In this document: positions 6,807 to 15,663 of the stretch, piece after piece
Numbering within the stretch: the first letter of the stretch is position 1
Layout of the letters: each line of letters opens with the position of its first letter
DNA from: Cloacibacillus sp.
Lineage (GTDB): Bacteria; Synergistota; Synergistia; Synergistales; Synergistaceae
Assembly (NCBI RefSeq): GCF_020860125.1
Contig: NZ_JAJBUX010000007.1
Coordinates: 1 to 52,180 of the forward strand
DNA length: 52,180 nucleotides
Direction: 5' to 3'
Notes under the pieces: model-generated
The model's database searches: none
Seen by the model: the letters and a program-made list of their open reading frames with translations, nothing else
Told to the model about the DNA's origin: nothing
Made by a program: the position numbers and the translations under genes

Positions 6807-7739
6807 ATGATGGAGAATAACAATTCTGCGATAGCGACGGTGGCCGAGAATGAGGTTCCGATCAGTCCGTTTACATCGATAAAGACTTTTGAGACGGCAC
6901 AGCGTATGGCTAACATTTTGTGCAGTTCGAGTCTTGTGCCTGTCCAGTATCAGGGTTCGAAGAATCTGCCGAACTGCGTGATCGCGCTTGAGATGGCGAA
7001 CCGCGTGGGCGTCTCTCCATTTCTTATTATGCAGAACATGCACGTTATTCAGGGACGCCCCTCGATGAGCGCGCAGTATTTGATCGCTATGATCAACGCA
7101 AGCGGGAAGTTCAGCCCGCTTCGTTGGAAGGTCGAGAAACGCGGTAAGAAAAAGATCAATAACTTTGAGATCGAAGATTGTACTTATGTTGCTTGGGCGC
7201 GTGAACTGTCGACCGGCGAAGTGCTGGAGGGGCCGGAAGTTACCACGGAGATGGCGGTCAGGGAGGGCTGGTACGGAAAAAACGGCAGTAAGTGGCAGAC
7301 GATGCCCGATCTGATGTTTAGGTACCGTTCCGCCGCTTTTTTCAGCCGCATGTATTGTCCCGAAATGGCGATGGGGCTGCATACGACTGAGGAGATAGAG
7401 GAGATGCCGCCAACTCCGGAGATGAAGAAGGTGGACGCGGTTTCGCGCGCGGAGGAGCTGACGAAGAAGCTCGTCGGCGAGACGGTCTCCTCCAAGGATG
7501 ATTTTCCGCCGGTCGTTGATGTGACGCCGAAGGCAATGGAGGAGAAGCGGCCAAAGCAGACGCGGCCTGTGGAGGCAGAGCCTGTCTCTGAGGTCAAGGA
7601 GGCGGTACCGGATATTCCTCAAGAACCGGCAGTTCCGGAAGCTACGGTGCGTGGACAGCAGTCTATGGATTTTGGCAGTCCAAGCGACGACGCTTTTGAG
7701 ATCCCCGGCGTCAGCGTCGGGGATGAGGAGCCCTTCTAA
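6807..7739 (+). CDS. recT: RecT-family single-strand annealing protein
   Basis: 310 residues. The region SSLVPVQYQGSKNLPNCVIA, then MANRVGVSPFLIMQNMHVIQGRPSMSAQY and the later MFRYRSAAFFSRMYCPEMAMG, is typical of RecT/Bet annealing proteins. The C-terminal third is acidic and disordered, ending in EEPF, a tail like those that contact SSB. Start set at ATG 6807 (AAAGGA at 6792-6797, 9 bases away); ATG 6798 touches the ribosome site and is unlikely. Partner of the upstream RecE-like nuclease and the downstream SMC-like ATPase. Confidence 0.88.
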   Translation: MMENNNSAIATVAENEVPISPFTSIKTFETAQRMANILCSSSLVPVQYQGSKNLPNCVIALEMANRVGVSPFLIMQNMHVIQGRPSMSAQYLIAMINASGKFSPLRWKVEKRGKKKINNFEIEDCTYVAWARELSTGEVLEGPEVTTEMAVREGWYGKNGSKWQTMPDLMFRYRSAAFFSRMYCPEMAMGLHTTEEIEEMPPTPEMKKVDAVSRAEELTKKLVGETVSSKDDFPPVVDVTPKAMEEKRPKQTRPVEAEPVSEVKEAVPDIPQEPAVPEATVRGQQSMDFGSPSDDAFEIPGVSVGDEEPF

Positions 7740-8962
7740 TGAAGATCCAAAAGTTGAGTATTGAGCGTTTTAAGCGCATTTTTGAGGTGGAGATCACTCC
7801 CCGGGGGAACACGATCGAGATCTGCGGCCGCAACGGCCAGGGGAAGAGTAGCATCCTGGACGCGATCTGGCTGACGCTCTCCGGAAACTCCGCCGCCAAG
7901 AACAGCGGGACGAGCAAGCCAGTTAAAGACGGGGAGAAGGACGCGGTTGTCCGTCTTGATCTCGGTGAGATTATTGTTACGCGCAAGTGGACCGCCGAGG
8001 GAAGGGGGTCGCTGACGGTGGCGTCGGCGGAGGGGAAGAAGTTCTCCTCTCCGCAGGCCCTTCTCGATACGCTGGTCGGCGGTCTGGCCTTTGACCCGCT
8101 CGCCTTTTCGCGGATGCCACCGAAGGAGCAGCGCAAGGCGCTGTTGGATCTCGTGAAGCTGGAGATCGACCCGGACGCGATCGACGCCAGGTATAAGGAA
8201 ATTTACGACGAACGCACGATCATAAACCGTCAGCATAAGAATTTTCTCGCCGCGCTTGCCGAGATAGAGACACCGGCGGCGGATACTCCCACGCAGGAGC
8301 TGTCAGCCTTGGAACAGGTACGGAAGCTCGAAGAGGCGCGGCGTCGAAAAGCTGAGATAACGGGCAAGCAGGAGCGGCTGGAGGGGCTGCGCGAACGTAT
8401 GAAACGGCTGCAGGCGGAGCTTGAGAACGTCATTGCAGAAGGTAAGGAGCTCGCCGCCGAGGTAAAGCAGGCTGTGATCCCCGATGTCGAGGCGATAGAG
8501 AAGAGCCTGCTGGCGATTGACCAAGAGAATAAGAAGATTTGGGAGAAGCAGCGGTACGCTGATCTTGTCGTCAGGGCCGAGACGGAAGAGAAGAAATCTC
8601 TTTCTCTCACGAAGCAGCTGGAGGATTTGGAGCGGAGTAAGCGCGAAGCTTTCGCTAACGCGAAGATGCCCATCGAGGGGCTGTCTTTCGACGAGGAGGG
8701 CGTGCTTTTCAATGGCGTGCCGTTCCGTCAGTGCTCCAGCGCGGAGCAGATGAAGGTCTGTATCGCGATCGCCGCGGCGCTTAATCCCAAGATTCGGGTG
8801 ATTCTAGTCAAGGACGCCTCTTTGCTGGATGAGGAGAGTATGGAGCTCGTCAACCGCATGGCGGAGGATCTGGATATCCAGGTTTGGCTTGAGCGGGTGA
8901 GCGACGACGACAGCAGCGACGGTGTGAAGGTGATTATCGAGGACGGCGCAGTAAGGAGCTAA
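7739..8962 (+). CDS. SMC/SbcC-like ATPase
   Basis: 407 residues. Walker A is GRNGQGKSSILDAIWLTLSG near residue 30. A coiled coil spans about 190-300, and the C-terminal half carries a signature-like segment (QCSSAEQMKVCIAIAAAL) and a Walker B region (IRVILVKDASLLDEES). It is a short Rad50/RecF-type ATPase as found beside RecE/RecT in many phages, probably acting in DNA end processing. Its ATG overlaps the recT stop (TAATG). The Walker B strand has KDAS where DE would be usual, but D and E follow (LLDEES). Confidence 0.82.
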   Translation: MKIQKLSIERFKRIFEVEITPRGNTIEICGRNGQGKSSILDAIWLTLSGNSAAKNSGTSKPVKDGEKDAVVRLDLGEIIVTRKWTAEGRGSLTVASAEGKKFSSPQALLDTLVGGLAFDPLAFSRMPPKEQRKALLDLVKLEIDPDAIDARYKEIYDERTIINRQHKNFLAALAEIETPAADTPTQELSALEQVRKLEEARRRKAEITGKQERLEGLRERMKRLQAELENVIAEGKELAAEVKQAVIPDVEAIEKSLLAIDQENKKIWEKQRYADLVVRAETEEKKSLSLTKQLEDLERSKREAFANAKMPIEGLSFDEEGVLFNGVPFRQCSSAEQMKVCIAIAAALNPKIRVILVKDASLLDEESMELVNRMAEDLDIQVWLERVSDDDSSDGVKVIIEDGAVRS

Positions 8963-8966
8963 AAAG

Positions 8967-11213
8967 ATGTATTTGCTGTCCGACGTAGAAAGCAGATTGT
9001 ATGAGGCTATGGACGAGGCAGGGGCTCCCCCTGCCTCCGGACAGCATTTTGATCTTCAAGATGGAATGATAGTTCGCTATCAGCTGGACGGGGACAGGAG
9101 GGGCACAAAAAACGGCGCGTTTCTGGTGCATCTTGACGAGCGGCCTGCCGGCTGGGTTGAGAACTGGAAGACGCAGACGAAGGTCACGTTTACGTTAAAG
9201 AATATGCCGCCCCTCTCCGCGGCCGACAAGGAGAGGTTTCGTCTTGAGATGGAGCAGGCCCGTGTGCAGCGCGCGGAGGATGAGGTAGCGCGCCACGCGC
9301 ACATCGCGCAGAAGGCAAAGATGATGTGGGAGGCGGCTGCCGCCGCCGATCCGAAGTATCCCTATCTGCAAAAGAAGAGGGTGCCGGGATATACGCTGAA
9401 GCACGGCTTCGACGAGATCAAGGAGCAGTCTGACGGCACGACGAAGGGCGGCAAGACGGATGTCCTGTATGTGCCGCTTTATGACGGCAAGACTAAGAAG
9501 CTGATCAATCTGCAGCAGATATATCCGGACGGGAAGAAGTATCCGCTGTCGGGCGGCAAGATGAAGGGCGTCTTTTCCCCCATAGGCAATAGGAAGAGGG
9601 CAGACGGCCCGATCCTCGTCTGCGAAGGGTGGGCGACGGGAGCAAGCCTTTTCCGGCTTACGGGGTTTAATGTGGTCTGCGCGATGACCGCCGATAATCT
9701 TATGGAGGTCGTGCGTATGGTCAAGCAGACGAAACCCGACCGGGAGATCGTGATCTGCGCCGACAATGACCTTGATACGGAGAAGAGGACGGGAAAGAAC
9801 CCGGGACGGGAGGCGGCGACGAAGGCGGCTCTCGCCGCAAACCTCGGCGCGCCGATTTACCCTGATTTCCTGGAGGGCGAGGACGGCACGGACTGGAACG
9901 ATTATATGGTGCTCCACGGGGAGGACGCGGCGCGGGCGCACTGGAAGAAGAAGTACGACGAATCCCATGTTATGGCGGAGCCCGTTCAGACGGGGGCGAT
10001 GTCAACGGCTCTTTTCCCGGATATCAGCGCGAAGAGCGGTAAGCCTCTCGGCACGATCGAGAACGTAGAGGCACTGCTTAAGTTCTACCGGATTCAGGTG
10101 CGTTATAACGAGATATCCAAGGATCAGGAGATTTATATCCCCGGCCACGACGGGCGCACGGACAATATGCAGGAGGCCAACAATAACCGGATAGTCTCGC
10201 TGGCGGCGCGTCATGAGATACCTGTGACCAGGATACCGGCTTTTGTAGACGTTATTGCGGAGCAGAACCGCTATAATCCTGTGCGCGACTGGATTTTATC
10301 CAGGAATTGGGACGGCATTCCGCGGCTGATGAAGTTTATTTCTACGGTGCGGCCGCACGATGGTTTTGACACACATACTAGCGACATGATGATACGCCTG
10401 TGGATGATCTCCGCAGTGGCGGCGGTATTTAAGGAGCCGCGGGAGGGAGAAGCCCCTTTTTCCACCGCGGGTGTGCTTGTTCTGCAGGGAGACCAGGGCT
10501 GCGGTAAGACGACCTGGTTTCGTAGCCTTGCGCCGCGCGGCTCGGGCTGGGTCGGAGAGGGGCGCAGCGTAGACCCGACGAAAAAGGACACGATGATGGG
10601 GGCGCTGCGCTTCTGGATCGCCGAGCTGGGGGAGCTGGAATCGACGCTGAGGCGCGATATGGCGATGCTTAAGGCGTTTATCACGGACACGCAGGATGTG
10701 ATTCGTATTCCCTATAGCAAAAAGCATAGTGTTTTCCCGCGCAGGACGGTGTTCGGAGCTTCGGTCAATCAGGCGGAGTTTTTGTCGGATATGACCGGGA
10801 ACCGGCGTTGGTGGTGTATCCCGGTGAAGGCGATAGACAACGCCCATAATCTTGATATTCAGCAGGTATGGGCGGAGGTTTATTCGATGTATGAGGACGG
10901 CGCCACCTGGTATCCGACGGATCAGGAGAACGAGATCATTCTTAAAGCGAGCTGGCAGTTCACTTTCCCCGATCCGATCATGGATCTCATCCTGGATAAG
11001 TTTGACTGGATAGGGTACCCGAATGTGCCGATGGCGGGCATGACGGCGACGGAGGTGCTGAAGCTCTGCGGGATGGACAAGCCGACGCCGCAGGACGTCA
11101 AGACCTGTGGAACGGTGCTTAGACGTCTTACGAATAGAGACCCGCACAAGGGTACAGGAGGACAGAGGCTTTATTATCTGCCCTCAACGAAGTATCTGGC
11201 CGGTGGCAGATAG
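8967..11213 (+). CDS. primase-helicase: TOPRIM domain fused to VirE-type ATPase
   Basis: 748 residues. The N-terminal third has a TOPRIM-like domain: GPILVCEGWATGASLFRLTG carries the acidic motif and REIVICADNDLDTE the D-x-D motif. From about residue 420 follows a virulence-associated E (VirE/DUF5906-like) superfamily 3-type helicase with Walker A VLVLQGDQGCGKTTWFRSLA, then FWIAELGELES and GNRRWWCIPV. It would prime and unwind DNA for phage replication. A cluster of GTGGC repeats starts within its last codons, consistent with an origin next to its initiator. Confidence 0.85.
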   Translation: MYLLSDVESRLYEAMDEAGAPPASGQHFDLQDGMIVRYQLDGDRRGTKNGAFLVHLDERPAGWVENWKTQTKVTFTLKNMPPLSAADKERFRLEMEQARVQRAEDEVARHAHIAQKAKMMWEAAAAADPKYPYLQKKRVPGYTLKHGFDEIKEQSDGTTKGGKTDVLYVPLYDGKTKKLINLQQIYPDGKKYPLSGGKMKGVFSPIGNRKRADGPILVCEGWATGASLFRLTGFNVVCAMTADNLMEVVRMVKQTKPDREIVICADNDLDTEKRTGKNPGREAATKAALAANLGAPIYPDFLEGEDGTDWNDYMVLHGEDAARAHWKKKYDESHVMAEPVQTGAMSTALFPDISAKSGKPLGTIENVEALLKFYRIQVRYNEISKDQEIYIPGHDGRTDNMQEANNNRIVSLAARHEIPVTRIPAFVDVIAEQNRYNPVRDWILSRNWDGIPRLMKFISTVRPHDGFDTHTSDMMIRLWMISAVAAVFKEPREGEAPFSTAGVLVLQGDQGCGKTTWFRSLAPRGSGWVGEGRSVDPTKKDTMMGALRFWIAELGELESTLRRDMAMLKAFITDTQDVIRIPYSKKHSVFPRRTVFGASVNQAEFLSDMTGNRRWWCIPVKAIDNAHNLDIQQVWAEVYSMYEDGATWYPTDQENEIILKASWQFTFPDPIMDLILDKFDWIGYPNVPMAGMTATEVLKLCGMDKPTPQDVKTCGTVLRRLTNRDPHKGTGGQRLYYLPSTKYLAGGR

Positions 11214-11505
11214 GTGGCGAAGCCTGACATGAAAAAAGTCAGTCATATCAACATAAAGTGGCGCACAGTGGCAGAGAAGTGGCAAACAAGATAGTCTAAA
11301 AACTCGGTGATACCAACGGAAAGTGGCGATCTTATTAAAATAATATATATAAATATATATATTATGGGTATAAGGGGTATAGGGCAGTGTTCTATTCCGC
11401 TTATCTCAAAAAAACTTTTCAAAAACGCGAAAAAAAGCCATCTGCCCAAAAAGCATTGGTATTACAGGGAAATAGTGTGCCGATAGCGTGCCACTTGCGT
11501 GCCAC
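11203..11505. other. candidate phage replication origin (iterons plus AT-rich element)
   Basis: The gene-free interval of about 320 bp after the primase-helicase holds six GTGGC pentamers (11203, 11214, 11258, 11268, 11279, 11323; steps 11, 44, 10, 11, 44, about whole helical turns). Then comes an AT-only stretch (11331-11365, TATATATAAATATATATATTAT core). Opposite-strand copies GCCAC lie at 11490 and 11501, and a variant GCCGA at 11479, again 11 bp apart. Helically phased repeats around an unwinding element next to a helicase gene are the layout of an iteron origin. A small hairpin CTGAC/GTCAG lies at 11224-11242. Origin function is inferred. Confidence 0.55.
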
Positions 11506-11537
11506 TCAATTTAGACACAATTCGGAGGCGATAGCGG

Positions 11538-11858
11538 ATGAAAAGCCGGGAATTGCTGGACTACATCAGAGAAAACGGCATAAAGGTAGAGGTTCGGAAC
11601 GGTAAGTTGTCCGCGACGCCGAAGGAGAAGGTCGCGCCGCTGGCGAATGATTTTATCGAGCACCGAAAGGTTTTGTTGTTACGTGCCCGCGGGCAGTTTG
11701 TGGACTGGCAGGGGTACCAGCGAAGGGTACGCGACGAATGCGACGTACATCACTGTGTCACCTGTTTGGGATGGGTCCCGGAGATAGAGGACGGAGAACG
11801 GACGGGGCTGTGTGTGTCGAGGGTGGAGCCCTCGGTGATTTTGGTCGGGAGGAGATGA
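11538..11858 (+). CDS. small protein with TubC-N-like docking fold
   Basis: 106 residues. The first 50 (MKSRELLDYIRENGIKVEVR, then GKLSATPKE and a helix ending RKVLLLRAR) resemble the TubC N-terminal docking domain pattern that also appears in phage and plasmid replication-region proteins. The C-terminal half has HHCVTCLGW plus a later Cys, a possible zinc site. Start ATG 11538 has GGAGG 9 bases upstream. It lies between the candidate origin and the helicase, so a replication accessory role is plausible. Confidence 0.55.
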   Translation: MKSRELLDYIRENGIKVEVRNGKLSATPKEKVAPLANDFIEHRKVLLLRARGQFVDWQGYQRRVRDECDVHHCVTCLGWVPEIEDGERTGLCVSRVEPSVILVGRR

Positions 11859-11862
11859 GGTC

Positions 11863-14631
11863 ATGATAAAACCGAGACCATATCAGACTGAAATAGTAAA
11901 TACTGTCTGTGCGGAGTGGCGGAACGGCGTAACGCGGCAGCTGGTGAGTTTGCCGACGGGATGCCACGCGGCAGGGACAGAGATTTTGATGTATGACGGT
12001 TCCGTTAAGAAGGTTGAAGATGTTCGCGTCGCTGAATTGCTAATGGGGCCGGATTCAAAACCGAGGCTTGTATTCAGCCTTATTCGTAATAAGGGACGCA
12101 TGTATAAGATTACGCCTGTCAAGGGCGAGCCGTTTGTCGTGAACGAAGAGCATGTGTTGAGCTTGGAGAAGACTAACGAAAGGTCGAATCCTGGCCGCGT
12201 TTATGAGAGTACGAGGCGCAGGCGCGAGAATATCTCGGTGAAAGAGTATCTCGGCAAGAGCAAGACTTATAAGCATACGCACAAGCTGTATCGCTGCGCG
12301 GTGGATTTTCCGCACGACGACATAAGGATACAAAAGGAGGATATCTCGCCTTATTTTCTTGGCGTCCTTTTAGGCGACGGTTCTTTTGTGAACGGAAATC
12401 TTATGGTCACGACGCCGGACAAAGAAGTGAGCGCGGCGTGTTACCGCGAGGCCGCGCGTTTCGGGCTGGATGTGAGGCGCGAGGATATGCCGGGGAACGC
12501 GGCGAGAAATTATCACTTTGTCCCCGTTGAAAGGCAAAAAGCAAAGAAAAATTCAAACGGCATCAGAGAGGCGCTGAAAAGACTGGGGCTTTTGAATTTG
12601 CGCTGTGGGGAAAAGTTCATCCCATACGCATATAAGACGGGGAGCCGTGCGGCGCGTCTTGAAATTCTGGCCGGGCTTATTGATACAGACGGTTCGCTTG
12701 GCCACGGGTTCGAGTTTTCCAGCAAGTCGCTGAGGCTTGCGGAGGACGTCGCATTTGTGGCGCGCAGTCTCGGATTCGCGGCCTATAGGAGCGTCAAGAC
12801 CGTGAATGGCGAGGAATACCAGAGGGTGTCCATCTCCGGGCGGTGCGAGATTATCCCGACGAAGGTCGAGAGGAAGCAGGCGTCGCCTCGCAAGCAGAAG
12901 AAGAGCGTCCTTTTGACTGGATTCTCTGTGGAGTATGTCGGTGAGGGTGATTATTACGGATTCCACATTGGCGGCGACCATCTCTATCTGATGGGAGATT
13001 TCACGGTTACGCACAACAGCGGCAAGACGATATGTTTTGCCCTGCTGGCGCAGAAGCTCGGCGTGCCTACGCTGGTGCTCGCGCACCGCGAGGAACTGCT
13101 GCTGCAGGCGAAGGCGAAGATCCGCATGGTAGATCCGACGGCGAATGTTGGGATTCTCCAGGCGCAGACGCTGGATGGGCTGTACAGCCATATTTGTGTG
13201 GCGAGCGTACAGACTGCGGTGCGGCCGGCGCGGATAGACGCGCTTCGCCGGCGCGGCTTCCAGATGGTGATCGTGGACGAGGCGCACCACGCGACGAGTA
13301 TAAATACTTACGGCACGATTTTGGACGCGCTCGGCTTTATGGGCGAGGACAGGGAGAAGCTGCTTGTCGGGGTGACGGCCACGGCCTTCCGCGGCGACGG
13401 CATAGGGCTGGGCGGCGTCTTTGACAAGATAGTTTATGAGCGGACTATCCTGGCCATGATACGCGGCGGATATCTGTGTGACGCGCGCGGTCGCAGCGTA
13501 AAGACGTCGGCGGACCTTTCCGGCGTGCATACTAAGGCCGGAGACTTCGCCACGGCGGAGCTGTCGCTCGCGGTGAATACGGAGGAGCGGAATAGGATTA
13601 TCGTTAAGTCGTATCTGGATCATGCCGCTGGCCGTAAGGCTATCGTCTTTTGCTGCGATATAAAGCATTCGCAGGATTTGGCGGCGGCATTCCGCGACGC
13701 GGGGGTAGCCGCAGAGGCGGTATGGGGCGCGATGGAGGGACGCAGGGAGATCCTCGACGGTTACGCAATCGGCCGGATAAGGGTCATTTGTAACTGCAAT
13801 GTGCTGACGGAGGGCTTTGACGACCCGACGACGGCGGCGGTGTTGCTGGCCAGGCCGACGAAGAGCCGTACTTTATATATACAGATGGTCGGGCGCGGCT
13901 TGCGGCTGGCGCCTGAGAAAACAGACTGCCTGGTGATGGATTTCGCGGACATGGCCGGGAAGCATAATTTGTGCAGTCTGGCGTCGCTCTCCGGAGCGAA
14001 TGCGAAGTTCAAGGTCAAGCAGGGGCAGACGCTTACTGAGGCGATGGAGGAGATCGATGCCTCCGAGGTGTGGAAGAAGGAGCGCATCGGCGACATAACG
14101 AGCGAGGAAGTTGAGCTCTTCGAGCGTAGCCGCTTTGTTTGGACGCCGACATCCGACGGGCATTATAAGCTCGTGATCGGGGCGGAGACGCTTTGGATTC
14201 GGAAAATGGCTGGCTTGTATGTGCCATTTACGTATCCGCAGGGAGCCGAGAAGGCCACCGCTTTGGCCGACACGCCGCTGCCGTTGGGGTATGCCCAGGG
14301 TGTCGCGGAGGATTACGCGAGGATCAACGCGAAGAACACGAAGTTGATTGACCGCACGTCGAAGTGGCGTAAAGAGGCTGCCAGCGAGAGGCAGCTTGCG
14401 CAGCTGAAGAAGTGGCGGATTCCGCACGCGGAGGGTATTTCCAGAGGAGAGGTGTCGGAGATGCTTTCTTTGGAGATCGAGCGGCGGACGGCGAAGAATA
14501 ACGGCCCGGCGACGGCGAAGCAGATCCACCATATCCGCTGCAAGCTGGGCATCCCGGTTCCGGAGACGATTACCTTTGCGGAGGCCAGGCGGCTGATCGT
14601 AGAGGGAGAAAAGCAGAAGGTGGTGGCATAG
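11863..14631 (+). CDS. SF2 DEAD/DEAH-type helicase interrupted by an intein
   Basis: 922 residues as translated; removing residues 34-385 (the intein) leaves a 570-residue superfamily-2 helicase. Splice junctions fall inside the P-loop: LPTG before the intein and SGKT after it rebuild LPTGSGKT. Further motifs are the Q-like RPYQTEIV near the start, VLAHREELLLQA (Ia), MVIVDEAHHA (II), GVTATAFRGDG (III), CNCNVLTEGFDDP (V) and QMVGRGLRLAP (VI). The fold resembles phage helicases of the UvsW/RecQ-like restart group. The C-terminal 250 residues are a phage-specific extension. It is active only after splicing. Confidence 0.9.
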   Translation: MIKPRPYQTEIVNTVCAEWRNGVTRQLVSLPTGCHAAGTEILMYDGSVKKVEDVRVAELLMGPDSKPRLVFSLIRNKGRMYKITPVKGEPFVVNEEHVLSLEKTNERSNPGRVYESTRRRRENISVKEYLGKSKTYKHTHKLYRCAVDFPHDDIRIQKEDISPYFLGVLLGDGSFVNGNLMVTTPDKEVSAACYREAARFGLDVRREDMPGNAARNYHFVPVERQKAKKNSNGIREALKRLGLLNLRCGEKFIPYAYKTGSRAARLEILAGLIDTDGSLGHGFEFSSKSLRLAEDVAFVARSLGFAAYRSVKTVNGEEYQRVSISGRCEIIPTKVERKQASPRKQKKSVLLTGFSVEYVGEGDYYGFHIGGDHLYLMGDFTVTHNSGKTICFALLAQKLGVPTLVLAHREELLLQAKAKIRMVDPTANVGILQAQTLDGLYSHICVASVQTAVRPARIDALRRRGFQMVIVDEAHHATSINTYGTILDALGFMGEDREKLLVGVTATAFRGDGIGLGGVFDKIVYERTILAMIRGGYLCDARGRSVKTSADLSGVHTKAGDFATAELSLAVNTEERNRIIVKSYLDHAAGRKAIVFCCDIKHSQDLAAAFRDAGVAAEAVWGAMEGRREILDGYAIGRIRVICNCNVLTEGFDDPTTAAVLLARPTKSRTLYIQMVGRGLRLAPEKTDCLVMDFADMAGKHNLCSLASLSGANAKFKVKQGQTLTEAMEEIDASEVWKKERIGDITSEEVELFERSRFVWTPTSDGHYKLVIGAETLWIRKMAGLYVPFTYPQGAEKATALADTPLPLGYAQGVAEDYARINAKNTKLIDRTSKWRKEAASERQLAQLKKWRIPHAEGISRGEVSEMLSLEIERRTAKNNGPATAKQIHHIRCKLGIPVPETITFAEARRLIVEGEKQKVVA
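11962..13017 (+). mobile_element. intein with LAGLIDADG homing endonuclease
   Basis: 352-residue in-frame insertion in the helicase. Block A starts with Cys (CHAAGTEILMYDG), block B has the His in FVVNEEHVLSL, and the homing-endonuclease blocks are YFLGVLLGDGSF and ILAGLIDTDGSLG, each with its catalytic Asp. Blocks F and G end HLYLMGDFTVTHN, followed by Ser as +1 nucleophile. All residues needed for splicing (Cys1, block-B His, His-Asn, Ser+1) are present, so it should be active. It sits in the Walker A loop, a common intein insertion point in ATPases. Confidence 0.93.
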
Positions 14632-14994
14632 ATGGCGGAGTTTGATATGCCTGGAATAGGCAGGGTACGGATGGCGCTTACTAAGTTGGCGAATGAGCCG
14701 TCCGTTAAGGGTAACGAGGATATTAAAAAGGCGTTGATAAAGGCGCTGTATACGGAGATTCGCGCCGCGAGGATAGCTGGCCATTCTTGGAATAAGGTCA
14801 GGGAGGCGATTCTCGCTGATGTAAGTATACGACTCTCGGAACAAGCACTAGTGAGGTATTTTGCGGAGGTCGATAAGGAATACGAAGAGAGAACTGGCGT
14901 CAAGGCTCTGCCGATGCGAGTGTCACAGATTCGGCGGAAAAAAGCTGTCGGACGACCGCGCAAGATAAAGGATGAGGCGTGCACAGATGTCTAA
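14632..14994 (+). CDS. DNA-binding-like small protein
   Basis: 120 residues. The middle segment EIRAARIAGHSWNKVREAIL, then SIRLSEQALVRYFAEVDKEY, looks like a helix-turn-helix. The C-terminus carries an AT-hook-like GRPRK. It follows the helicase directly, and its end overlaps the RuvC-like gene by 8 bp. Function in replication or regulation unknown. Confidence 0.55.
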   Translation: MAEFDMPGIGRVRMALTKLANEPSVKGNEDIKKALIKALYTEIRAARIAGHSWNKVREAILADVSIRLSEQALVRYFAEVDKEYEERTGVKALPMRVSQIRRKKAVGRPRKIKDEACTDV

Positions 14995-15478
14995 GATTGT
15001 GATTGGGATTGATCCCGGGGCGAAGGGCGGTATCGCGGTGCTTGAGACGGCTGCTGACGGCAGCTTGATCGTAATGGCGGCGGAGGCGGCTCCGACATGC
15101 GCCTTTGAGCTGCATATGTTTGGCAACCGGATGGGGTTCTTTTTCCGTGAGCACGAGTGCCACGCCTTTCTTGAGCGGGTCCACGCGATGCTGAAGCAGG
15201 GGGTCTCGTCGATGTTCACGTTTGGGCGCAGCGTCGGGATGTGGGAGGGATTTCTCGGCTGCTGGGGGATAAAGTGCGACTACGTGGAACCGCAGGTCTG
15301 GCAGAAGATCACGGCCCCGATGGCCGGGCTGACGACGAAGGATAGGTCGATCAGGTTCGCTTCGGTGGCGTTCCCGGATACGCCGCTTGTGCCGAAAGGC
15401 GGACGAAAACCGAGTGACGGAATCGCGGATGCGCTTTGTATTGCGTATTATGGGGCGAAGAGGGTGAGGGCAAAATAA
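14987..15478 (+). CDS. RuvC-like Holliday-junction resolvase
   Basis: 163 residues. The RNase H-like fold is marked by IGIDPGAKGGIAVLE (first catalytic Asp) and the C-terminal GIADALCIAYYGAKR (last acidic residue), with a Glu/Asp region around DYVEPQVWQK. It would cut branched recombination and replication intermediates before packaging. Start set at ATG 14987, which has a GATGAGG site upstream; the in-frame ATG 14972 is less likely. Confidence 0.8.
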   Translation: MSKIVIGIDPGAKGGIAVLETAADGSLIVMAAEAAPTCAFELHMFGNRMGFFFREHECHAFLERVHAMLKQGVSSMFTFGRSVGMWEGFLGCWGIKCDYVEPQVWQKITAPMAGLTTKDRSIRFASVAFPDTPLVPKGGRKPSDGIADALCIAYYGAKRVRAK

Positions 15479-15633
15479 TGAGCAGTATGCTGATATACCT
15501 GTTGGCCTGGCTGTGTGTTAATGCGGCGCTGTACCTTTTTGCAATGTGGAAAGAGGCTGGGGGTCTGGAATATGTGGCTATTTTTGTTTTTATGATCACG
15601 TCTGTCCCGTGGAAACAATGGCCGCAGTGTTAA
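15478..15633 (+). CDS. small two-TM membrane protein
   Basis: 51 residues from ATG 15478, overlapping the resolvase stop (TAATG). Two hydrophobic segments (MLIYLLAWLCVNAALYLFAM and YVAIFVFMITSV) separated by KEAGGLE. No family recognised. Confidence 0.55.
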   Translation: MSSMLIYLLAWLCVNAALYLFAMWKEAGGLEYVAIFVFMITSVPWKQWPQC

Positions 15634-15663
15634 CCGAAAATTTTTAAGAAGGAGCTGAGGGAC

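Noticed and set aside
6495..7622. 375-codon minus-strand ORF opposite recE/recT
   Set aside because: It is the complement of two well-supported genes, with Arg/His/Leu-rich composition typical of shadow frames in GC-rich DNA.
11243..11449. 68-codon minus-strand ORF across the candidate origin
   Set aside because: It runs through the AT-rich element (poly-Ile/Tyr translation) and has no ribosome site; the interval is better explained as non-coding.
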